From: Nymphalis io
Taxonomy: Eukaryota; Arthropoda; Insecta; Lepidoptera; Nymphalidae
Direction of reading: 5' to 3'
NCBI RefSeq assembly: GCF_905147045.1
Contig: NC_065901.1
Coordinates: 7,998,001 to 8,062,000 of the forward strand
DNA: 64,000 bases
The position numbers were made by a program, and so were the translations under genes. The notes under the pieces were generated by a model that was given only the letters and a program-made list of their open reading frames with translations, was not told the DNA's origin and did not search any database. Positions 24,701 to 37,600 of the stretch are shown piece after piece (position 1 is the stretch's first letter; each line of letters starts with the position of its first letter).

Positions 24701-25537
24701 GACCTTTAAAGTCAAATGTCAGAAAGTTCGATTTTATTAAGGCAGCGTCGACTAGCAATTATTGTAAACACGAGAAAGAGTCGATTCGATTTATCGATTC
24801 TGATATTTTAATATTATTGAACATAAGATAAAATCTATCGCAAGTAATCTAGGTGTATATTGATATGCTAAAAACATTAATAAATAAGACGTATTATTCT
24901 GTACAAGATTATATTGATAAAAATGCCTGGTGTTAATTTTCATACGGAATTCATTTATATTAATTTAATTGTATTTGGCTACGATTATTACATATAATTG
25001 ATGAACAAGACTAGCCATCGAATTTATAAACATAATTACCAGATTACCGTTAATATATTTTAAATTGAATTTCTCCGGTAAAATGATTATTTAAAAGTAA
25101 TATTGAAACTTTACTTAAAAATAATAAATTTGATTTTTTAAAGTTCAAACTGCGAGAAAAATTGACATGAATATTTTTTTTAAATAAATAATTTCTTTAA
25201 TAAATTATGTTCGGGATTAGCAGTTGTAATCTTAGGAGCCGATTATTGTTACAATTCATGTCTTATGAACTAAAATAGAATGTCAATTAAAGAATCGTTA
25301 TATGTACGTCATGGTTAGACGTAAACAGTATAGTTTTACTAGCGAGTGTTGCTAATATTGCTATGTTAGTCTGACAAAATTACACGTAAATGAATTTTAT
25401 ATAATATTTTATATGAATTTTACGAAAACATGTGCTACAAACATGGAATAATCATCAAAGTATACAGAAATAAATATTAAAAATATTTATAGTTACAATG
25501 ATTGACAAAAAAATTTATACATATACAACAAGTATAT

Positions 25538-25614
<77 letters not shown>

Positions 25615-28600
25615 TTTAAGTTCCATGAAATAGGAAAAATATCGACCGCTTTAGCTCATTGTTGTGACCTAGTAATATAATCGGTATATAAATGCAGAAT
25701 AAATGTCAAATACTAAAAATAAGCGTAAGGGTCCGTTCACACAGACCGGCTCGGAGAGGAGAGCAGATTTTTATCACGTTGGAAACAGTGTTTTGAGTGA
25801 TTGTAGTAAAGTTTATTTTTGCATTTGCACCTTTTTTGTCATTAAAAATGCCTGAACGCGCTTCGTGTGAAGTAATAAAAGGAGCCGACCGGCTCCGCTT
25901 GCGTGCTCTTTCTCGCTCGCACCCGCTTTCAGATCTCTTCCAGCCGGTCGATGTGAAATAGTTGGCGGCTCCGCTCCGGCCAATTCCAAGCGTATACGAC
26001 CCGGTCTGTGTGAAAAGAAAAAAGCAGGCCGATGCTCTCCGAGCCGGTCTGTGTGAACGGACCCTTAATCGTACGCAGCGTAAAACGTACAGCGTTCGTT
26101 AGCGCTAGCGCTAGTTCGTAAAAGATATGACGTACCTATAAAACATAATTCTAATAAAAAAATTCAATAGGTAACAATGACAAAATATTAACTCGGATAA
26201 CTTGACAAAACATTCGGATGTGTATAAGAAAACCACAACATTATTCAAAAACAGTAAATATAAAAAATACTATAATAAATAAAAGGAAAATTACTGTTTC
26301 AAAATACAAAAAAAAAGCTAGTAATAAAACAAGAAATAAGGCAATAACTATGAAATCAATATATATTTACGTTTGTTTACATAAAAAAATCATAAAAAGT
26401 AAATAAAAAACATTTAGTTTTGTCATGTTACATAATGTCCATCTAAAAATGTGCTCTCAATAGGGCACGACGTAACTCATGTTTACTGGTCGTTGAACAG
26501 GCGGACTGCTCCCAATACATAAATAAAATCCTTGTCGCGAGTATCAGGGTGTATATAAGCACGTGTACTCTTTTATATGTAGCTATATATAGCTATAGGC
26601 GTTAATTCCTTGCAAACGAAACTATTTAACATTATGATAAATAGTAGAAATTAACACGTATTGCAGCTAGTCACTGGCATATATTGTGTTAATATTATTT
26701 TTTAGAATTTATTCGTTACTTATATATTTATGCTGGCAATTATTCCTTACTCTTGTTAATTAAATATTCATACATATTAGCTATGGTATAGAAAACCAAA
26801 TCTCTTTCAATAGTAACATGAAAGAAAAGATCGTCAAAATTTACTATCTGACGTATTATGACAGCTTTCAAAAAAGTAATTTGTGTATAATTTTGACATA
26901 CATAATATGTGTATTATGTATGTCAAAATTATATATTATAATTATATATTTGAAAGAGCACCACATTTTTCTTGTTTACATCCGGGCCCAAAGTCAATTA
27001 GTAGAAACCACAGAATTGCATGTTTAGTGACTAGGTACGCCAGTTCGTGGCAAACCAGATCCCGCAGTGAATTTTGCTGAACGATGAACGCGATGTTTTA
27101 TCAACACGCTGTTAAATCGCATGGATGCCTTATAAGGCAATATACATATAATACGGTATACACATATGCAGCTCAATGGCACAATATCGAAATTCCCTCT
27201 GTCATTTTGAATATTTTGTAATAAAAAAATAAATAAAAATTATTTGTGATGACGTTCATATCAAAAGTTATTTATTGCTTTTGAGGAAAACAACGATTTT
27301 AATAACAAGAGAATGCCGTAGTGGATTAACTAAATTCAAGGCTATAGTTTTGACGAGGGTTCGCGAATCGTAACCGGTTTAATAACGAAACAATAATGTA
27401 AAATCTAATTGAAAGAAATTTACACATTAGTATAATTCACATTTGAATTTGTTCATTTTAATTGTCATCCTTACAATGATAAAACTAAAAACATGTCTGA
27501 TAATAAATACATGTGATTATTATCGATTCATAGAACAACACTTTTATAAGATAATATTAAATTATAACACCATATCAAGGTTATTCGCGTAACTTTCAAT
27601 TACGTCATATATGGTAATGACTAGCAAGTGTTTTAGGGCGAGGTCGAAAAGTGTATGCTGAGAGAGTAGGAGTGAGTCCAGTTATTATGTCAGAGATATT
27701 CACGACGTGCCGTCCAACTATTAACGTTTTTTTTGTGTTCTTGAAAATGACTTAATTATTTAGAATAAAAGCTATAATAAAAATGTTCTTTTGATTAAAC
27801 TACGGCAACGGAGACTAATCTCAAAGATTAACTAACCCAAGTTGGATGGATAAGTGTTTGCGTGAACACTCGAGTTCTATCTTTTCCTTCACGTTTAGTT
27901 CGATGAGACGGCAATTAAATCCAACCGAACCGATGTCTCAGGGCCAATTACGCGCATGACAAACGGCATTTTCCGAAGCACGGAGTGTTATACTAAAAAT
28001 TCATTTTCACGCATTTTTCTTGACAAAATAACATGAACTCTTGTTGACCCGACTAGGAATTTGAAGTTTGAACCCAAAAACCAAGACCAACGAGATCATT
28101 TAGGACAAGATTTTTAATACGTACAAAATCGTATCTTATGGTAAATTTTCACCTTTGCCCATGCACATTAGCATTATAATGCACACCGTTTAAGTTGGCC
28201 TCTTGTCATTGTTATCGCACTACATACATATATACGAGTTACTTTTGTATCTTAATGTTTAAAATTACAAATCTGAATGACATTGAGCCTGCATGAAAGG
28301 TTAACTATAATTGTCTACATAGACAATTTGCCAAAGATCACGACCATTGGTACAATACTTATTGTATTTTATTTTTTAACCAAATTATTCAAATCCCAAT
28401 GGTTGCTGTTATAACGTAGAATTATCTACTTTTAAATAATTATTAGTTTATTTAATATCAAATGGACATATGCCATATTTCTTTCGTTGTAACAAAAGAA
28501 TTAAGCACTAAGGTAAAACGTTAGTATAATGTAAACAAGGATTAATAATTAGGTAACAGTTTTTTGAACTAAATAACTAATAACACAATTGTAAATTGTA

Positions 28601-31600
28601 ATAGAATGACGGTTAACGATAATTTAGTCTTAACGATAAGATTGAGACGTTAGCTTTCAGGGTTAGCAGATAATCAAGTCATATCGGTTACATTATTTAA
28701 GTACTCACTTACAAGCTTTAGTCATTTCTATTTAGAAATAAATCTTTTAAAATAATGAAAAACGTTATATAATGTCAGGTTTTAAGCTTACTCCGAATCA
28801 AGTTTAATTGTTGTCGTTTCGCTTTTAACTAACCAATAATGCAATTCATTGTTAGTATATATCTCCAATAAAGAGAGCATCTATAAAAAGTGATGACAAA
28901 ATATTCGAGAGCAATTCTTCTGACATAAGTATGCATAACTTTGTGAATATAGATTGGCCGTTGTGCGATCCCAGAAACATATATTCTATACATATATATA
29001 TGAAATGAATATTAAAAATAAAATAGTTCACGACGATTTGTGGGTAATGTATACCTTTATATTTATATAATACGAAATATTATCCTTATTATTGATCGTA
29101 TGTATCGCTGCTTTCACGCATCATTCTTTATGTTTTTGTAGACACGAGTATAAATCCGTTTTTTGACTGATCAACGTAACTTTCGACATTACTGTACCTA
29201 ATACACTAAATTGATTATATTTTTGTGCCATCGTGAATAAAGCTAAAGCTTTACAAAAAAGTAGGTTAGTAGTTTCATAACCAACGAGACCACAAATCAT
29301 AATAGACTAGTGTAATTATATAACAAAGACGATCTTAAAACTAAAGGATTAAACAAATGTTTCAAGCAAAAAATGATATATAGAATTTTAGAAAGTGAAA
29401 TTATAACGTGTTATAACATAAAACACCCTGATTTGTTACCGTTTTCATTACTTAACATTAAACCCATTGAAATTTTAATTGTTCACATATTGTAATTCAA
29501 TAATATTTGTGTTAAAATAAGTAATAATACCAAATACGAATGCATTTTTCGAAACCCTAAGTTATAAAACATACCGCATTATGTAAAGTTTGCAGCTGGA
29601 AAACGCAATTTAATAAGAAGCAAATCCAAAGTCGCATCACCGACATAAATTTCAGTGAAACTGGTTTTAAAAAACTTTAAAGTTCCATTCGGGGAGAAAA
29701 GAAAATTACCTTTCACGTCATCGAATAATGAAAATATCTCCTATAAAATCTTGTTACGTTTCATATTAAAAAGGAGTGGATTTTATCTTTATATAATAAA
29801 AAGTCCTTGAAGCGATAGAGTTGGCGGTGTCCCAGGCTCCCTTTGAAATATGATATAGGTCACGCGTGCCATGAGCTATCCCAGTTTCGCGCTACCAGGT
29901 GAACTCTGTTGAAAGCTAGCGCTATGATTTAGCTCACAGTAAGTAAACTTGACAACACTTTTAATTTATATTATCAATTAAATTTGAATATAAAAGATTG
30001 GAAATAGTAGAAGCTGTAATTTTTAAACAAAAAAGTAAAAACAAAGTCTTCTGTTTCCGTTGGATATAGTGATTTGCTTGCGACCCGTGCTCATTTCTTT
30101 ATGGAAAGAAGCCAAACTGTAGAAAATATACCCACTTCCGTACAGCTATAATAATCTCTTAACATTTTGTTACTAAAATGGGGTCAGAAGATCACTGCAT
30201 TATTGCAACATGAGATCGTGTCGGTGAGTAGAATACCGGATAAAGAAAAAATAACGAAATAATAGCAGCTGCCGTTCCGACTGGGCCAGGTGCAATATTC
30301 TCACTACTCACTTTGTAGAAATTTCTTTCCCTAGCAACCAATACAATATAAAAACGCGTTTTAATTTATTATTCAAAGTTAATGTTTGAAAAGTTTTTTT
30401 AAGTAGATATATCCTATATTATTCTAATCTAACAATTGAACTTTTAATATAAAAAAATTATACATATTTAAAATTATTGTTTACTTGAATATACAGTTTA
30501 ACAACGCAAAATAACTTAAATTCCAAATTTAAATATACAATACAATGAGGTCAACACTAAGTTATTGTTATTATGTAAACATTACAGCTTCGTGTTTTAT
30601 TAGTATTTCATTCATTCAATGACTGCGTATTTTGTTATATAGCATATCTATTAGATAACATTTTGACAACATATACATAACTATATGCGTATATAAATAA
30701 CATTCATATCAGACACACCTATAAATATCGGTATGCCGATTTCTTAAATAGAACAGATGTCACTAACCTACATAAACGAGTTAAATATAGTGTTTGTAGA
30801 ATGTCTATTGTAAAGTTTACGAAGCTAAGTACAAAGTAAGATTACTTACTATAATCTCCCTATTAAATGAGCAAATACGAGTAAAGTTTCACTATGTGCG
30901 CTCGTTAGTTATCTGATACAATGAGTGCTCTCGCATCAGCCATGAATGCACCGATCTCATTATACCGACAGAGTGATGAAAAGCGAACGTCAGCTAACAA
31001 AATACGGCACATAAATGGGACGCGCAGCAACCCTATTGTTTCGCATTTTGTTGTACGTACGGCATTATCAACATATCGGTAGCACAAGGTCGAATATTTA
31101 ACAGTAACGAAACAAAAAGCGACCTAATTTTTAAAATACCTTGAGCCGCTGTAATAAATATCGACACTATATTTCTGGACAATCATATGGTGAAAACTAA
31201 TGATATTATTTATGATTACTTACTCCACTGATATGAGCTTCAAAAAAAAATTTCAGTGAAAGAAAAAGTAATAATATGCAGCGCAATTAAAATAATACAA
31301 AGAAACTTTAGGCTTTTGTCTCGAAGATCTTTTAACCTATTCATTTCAACAATACTGGACCGTCTAACAAACACTATTTCTAGGCGATAAATTTTCACTT
31401 AATTAACATAACAAATATTTATTTCACTTTAGTGAAGAAAATTAATAATGGATGGTCACTTTTCAAAGCACAGTGAATGGTAAAGTAAAAGTAAATTGAT
31501 TGACAAAACAAAATTGAATCGTTAACCGTTCCATGATAGTCGCCAGTCTGTCCACGTACGACACGAGCGGAAGTAAAGTGATTACGGAGATGACGTCACA

Positions 31601-34600
31601 GCTCTGCCGCGACCTTCTCCTAGCGGATATTAATCATCCAGTGTCGATGGTGCAGGCGGTTGCCCCGCTACAAGGGTATTTAAAATATCATCGGGCATCG
31701 ATATTTAAGCTCAAATATTATTTTAATCTAGACTATTTGTTGTATTCAGGTAAACCAGTATGTTTATAGATAAAGTCTCTTTGGATGTGGTAACAAGTAG
31801 AAATGTAAAAATAGTGTTACCAATATTTTAGCGAACTTTTCAATTTAAATTAGTGCGTACGGTAAAAATCTATGTATAGATCTTATATGCATAACGGATT
31901 CTCATAATAAAAAGGCGAAATTCGACATTCGAAAAATGACCTTCACCATCGATATAATCTTGTTAAAAATATCTATCAACTTGACGTACTAAAATTAATT
32001 AGCAGGGAAATTTTTCCAATCTGAAATTGGAATCAGGCAGGCGATGAAGCATCAACTGTGAAGAGCCTCTTCCTAATTTTCAGACCAGTTTAAAATCGGC
32101 TGGCGCGTTAGTGGTATGCAGACTAATAGCTTTTACTAGACAGGATATTATAGTCGTCTGAGATAAGTGTATTTTCAACATGATCACTCATTGAAATGGA
32201 ATTGATAGCTCCTATTTATATTCTGATGTTATATTCTACGATTCGCAAAGCATTCATAATTAACAACGTAAACAAACTATTATTCATCTTGGAAGTTACC
32301 TACTCGAAAAGTATTTTCAATTTCACATTCTGAATTATTTACATCGATATTATAATTTTTAATATTTGTTTTTAGACTTTTTAGTACAGATTTTAAAAAT
32401 ATTTATATATTATTTTGTGTTAGAAATGATCAAAAAACTTTTATTTTTTATTATATTTTTATTTAAACTTATTGTTTACGGTACACAAGTTTTTTTTAGT
32501 GGGACGTAGTTACTAAAAACGGTGGATAACGAATTCAACCCCTACTACAAATAACGATCAAGTTTATATTAATATTTGAATACCGTGTACATCGAGCTGC
32601 ACCAAATGTATCTTTATGAATAGTCATGCAGTATATTTGCATATCGTTGTTAGTAGCATGAATCTAAAAGCAAACAGAGAATGTGGCAGTAGCCGAGTGC
32701 AACAAGAGTTTGTCCTGCACTTCGCGCCGTAAACACTAATCTAGATGGCGGTCTAAGAGCACGTTGCGTAGAAACATACGAGCGATCAACCAATCAAGTA
32801 CTTTATTTTAGATTTCATATACGCAAAAATATTAGTCTCGTTCAATTAATAAATTATTATAAACATAAAGACTTATAGATTAGGGGGTTATAATTATCGT
32901 ACCTAGTAGTAATGGCGATGTTAATGATAGTTTATTAAATTGTTTACGCGGACGATTTACGAATGGCCTTAAAAAGAGTTGTACAACGCAAATCTTAAGG
33001 ACAGACTTCGCTGCGCAGCGATGAGTCACAACGGTGTTCCACGTGACTGCAAGGTGAAGCCCGAACAACCGGCACAAATAAAGACTTCCACGAGGTACCA
33101 TCAAGGGCGCCGAATGTAATTATACCAATAATTACAAGTAATTTTTTGTTTATTATATAGATCATCATCAAAACATTTACACACACTAATACAATGCTAT
33201 TTAAAAACAAAACATCACTTAAATTTATGCTCCTGATATATATGTATTTCACTGAATTATTTAGAATTACGCGTATATCCAATACTGCCATTTATCGCAG
33301 TCGTAATACTCGAATCTAATATCATGAATTACAGTGAAGACACAACGCCTCGATAAATGGCCGGATCTGGCAACCCTAGATAAGAGTGAAGACGCCAATG
33401 TTTACTTAAAATCGATACGAAATCGCAAAATGTTACTGCGTCAGACCCAATACAATATACTCATTACATTATACATTGTATTACCTACATTACTTTGTAA
33501 ATATAAACCAAAAGATTGTTGGATTCTTAACTCCAATAATTGTAGGTTATATTATATTGAAATTTTAAGTGTCAAAAACACGAAAGAAATTTTGTAAAAC
33601 AAAAGAACTTTTTGGACGGATGGTGGACGGGTTACTTTTTATACTAGCCCGGAAACTCTTCCGGTGGCGGTAACGATAAGATGACAGTAGGTTAAGGTTA
33701 TTTCTTTTGAAAAACCGAGAGACAATTATTTTATAAAACAATTCATGACCTAAAATATATGCTACACAGTCTCTAGACAGGAGGGTTTCGACTTTCCAAC
33801 TTCCCTTGCAACACCTTCCTCCCTCTACAACGTCACGGGATATGTTTTGCCTTAAAATGTTTTGTCAATAAATAATCATCAATATAATCAATTTTAAAAT
33901 TATTCTTTAAGTCGATAAAGTTGTAATTGCAAAACTGTAAAGTATATTGCGTATAACACACAATTTATTGTGTAGAGTGCGCACTGGTTACTAAACGAAT
34001 AATTATACGCGTTTACTTTTTACGAAATAATGCCTTAATGATACGTATTCTCTTCTAAATATTAAGCGTTAGTTCACACACATTAAATACGTCGTAATTT
34101 TATGGGACTATGTTATTCTTTGAAACTTACGTGTGACATACAAGTAAGAATATTACGATATTAAGAGCGTAAGGTTAATAATTTTATTTTAATAACCGTG
34201 GTTCCTCACAGACTTCTCAGTTGGAGATATAAGTTCTTCTATTTACTTGAGCTAGCACAAAAACGAATTATTTTTATCTTTATACAATTAATAGTGAATC
34301 ACTAATATTATTAAAAATAATATTGAATTATCTATGGCTTTGTTTCACACTAATACAAAATTAACTTATGTGACACGGTCATCCTTGCCATTTATTAAAG
34401 TTTATTTAGATAAACATTGCCAGGTTAAATAATACATTACAATATCAATAGTTGATATTATAAATCATACTATTTAAATAAACAGTAAACAGCGCATAAC
34501 CACATATCATAATAGTTAGTTTTGATGTTGAGAAAATGATAACAAAATGTAACATGATCAATATCAACATCCAAGGGCAAATATTTTGATAGAAAAGCCA

Positions 34601-37600
34601 GCTATTATAAAAAAGATAAAGAAACCGATATAGCCATAATTCAGGAAACAGTGTTAAGAGGGCAATAAAGCCGGCTCCGTCATCTAGAGCTCTAGACCTG
34701 ACCTTGCTCTTGAGGACTGGTTTCCGCGCCCACACCGGCCTCCTCTCAATATCTAATACGTTTCGACATATAAAATTCGCATTTTTGTATCGCAGGCAGT
34801 AAACACACGAAACACGTGACTCATTCACAAATATTTATTTCATTGATAACTTGATATATAATAATGTACTACTGGTGTTGTAAGTGTAGTCTTATCATAA
34901 TGAAATGAATAATTACTTTTCAGATAGAGAATAAATTTGTTATTACGTTTAAATATTTAAAAGATTAGTTACCATGAATTTCACAAACGTTTCGGGAAAC
35001 CCAGTCTAAACATTTGTCACGTTGTTTACGGACTAGCGGATGTACCGCTACGCGTCTATTTTATACATACATTTATATACTTACTATTAAATGGACGAAA
35101 ATTATGGCATCACCTAAAAGACACGAGTTTTGGCACATGAACTATTCTGAATGCCAAGGGTGATTGAGCTCTTAGTGATATTATTAAACTGTCAAAAATT
35201 ATCTTCAGCAAATAGGTATCTTCAGTAAATATCCCAGTATATATTGATTTGCTTCAACAGTTCAAATAAAACATCCGTAAACGATAAACAGACTTGTTGA
35301 TACAACTAAAATTATTAACAAGAGAACGAAAACACACGAACACGTTCAATCGTAACGTAATAAACAAAAACACAAAAATAGCTCATAGAGTCAAGTCATT
35401 CGCACAAGCTGAACAAATGCATCGACGAAAACAAGTACATAATACAGCGATAGAAAATATCACACGAGAAATAATCCAATTGTTTTGCAATAGTAATCGT
35501 ATCCAGTGTTTCGAAAGCGGTAGATTTAAATATTGATCAATACCCGACCGATTTAATTTTTGCCTTTTATGCAATTCAATGTATGCGTTATGAAATTCAA
35601 GAGGAAGTTAATTTATACGCGAGTTGCAGCCGCATGTTACACGTCGCGAAATTGATTGTATAAGAAACACTTCCTGTTTTCTCAGACTTCGTTTACAAGT
35701 TACGTCTAATTTTAAATGCCGAGGCCACTCGAAGCATGTTTATTGTCTAAATAAAATTTACTGTTTCGTTTATTGGAGTCAATGATTTTTTTTAATAAAT
35801 ATACATTATTGCATTAAAACAATTAATATTTTATATGGCTAATTCGTTTGTGTATATGAGCAAATTTTAAATCATATATAAATAGGTTATATTACTAAAC
35901 AAAATTGCATAAAGTCTAATCACATATTTTTTTAATATACACTAGGAGTAAGTGATTATTAAAAGAACATATTTTGCGAAAGTAAAACTTGGTAGCACGG
36001 AAACCTCATCTAATGAAGTAATTATAGTGTGGCCCGGCCAGGCTGATGATAGCGTAGTGAAAAATTGCCAATCAGACGCCCTTGGATTAAATTCTCAAGT
36101 CAGAAGCTTGTTTCATCAGCGTAATAATTAGTCACGCTTGAAAACGACAGACTCTATGAAATAATAAGATTATATAAAAATCATTTAGGATCACAGGATT
36201 ATACATATACATTATATAAGTAATAAAACGCTAATATACAGCTACATAAATTAACTTCTAAGCAAAGGTTCAAATAGCTACTGTTAATTCTATTTTACGC
36301 CGTTGCGTAAGATTAAAATACTAGTAGAATAGATATAAAATGTTATAATCATTATATAAAGAAAGTATACTGTTTAGGTGTACATCTCATATGATGTCTT
36401 CGGGTATCGATAGCCAGTAGACGAATGTCACGCGAATCGTCGCGGTCTGTTGCACATGGGGTGTCGAAGTAAGGTTTCGAAAGCCATTAAATTAATTACG
36501 GTAACAATTAATAATATATATAGTATTAAAGTATATATTCTTATTATTAAACAAATTATTATTATAAATAATATCGTAAATATACGAACTTACTTATAAA
36601 CATTGCTTAGCTGGTGATTAGTTAAAAATGTTGTGTCTTCTTTCGAATGCCAAATCAATAATGATAGAAAGAGCGTCGTTTATAAATAAGGCTGATATTA
36701 TTAAGATAAACAGTAAACACTTAAGTCTTAAACAGTAGTAAATAACTTTACCTTAACCTTGTAAAATTATGTATGTATTTGTAAGCAGTTACTGAGAGCA
36801 ATACTTAAGACTTGAGATCGTTACAAAAATGTTTGTATCTTTTTTTCGACTTTATAAATATAACAAGCAGTTAATTTAGTATAAATAGAGATTAATAAAT
36901 TACTTCAAACCAAAATAATATATTTTGTATCAGTTATCATTTATAAGTATATATGTATTAATATATATCAATATTGTAAGTAAAGAACCGAAATATCCTG
37001 ACTGGAATTTAATAACCTACCATGCGGAACTTGTGTCCTTCGTTAACAATGAGTTTCATAAGTAATATTACAGCAGGTCAATGCCTGCTCGATCGTGACT
37101 AGAAAGTTAAGGAACTCGCAAAAACTATAAATCAAAAAATTCGTAACCGTTCATTGATAAAACTCCTCCTGTTTGTAATACGATTAAATACATTTTCTCA
37201 AGCGCAGAAGTTGAAAAAGCAATTATGTTAACCCTACCGAAGTGAATAAACAAAGACTCGCCTTTACTTCACCCGGAGTAATATTAAGACTAAAAACTTG
37301 AGCTCAAAGCTAAATTAAACATTTGTAATGAAAAAAGATAAGTCAAAGACAAGGATAATAAAAAAAATTGTTGTGTTCTTTGCATAAGTTTCGTATATCA
37401 TTATACATATTGATCAAAATTTTAAATAAAAATTGTTAATCCTAACAAAAAAATTTGCTCTTACACACAAAAATTACTGAACGGATTTGGATTATTTTTG
37501 GACTAGAGATATCTTACAATCTGACTTAACACTTAGACTACGTAAAACCTACTCTCACACCGGTGGAAGCTAGTTTATGTATAAGGTGCAAACAGATAAA

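Noticed and set aside
25536..25611. Origin or promoter in the TA run
   Set aside because: It is a plain dinucleotide microsatellite with no associated motif.
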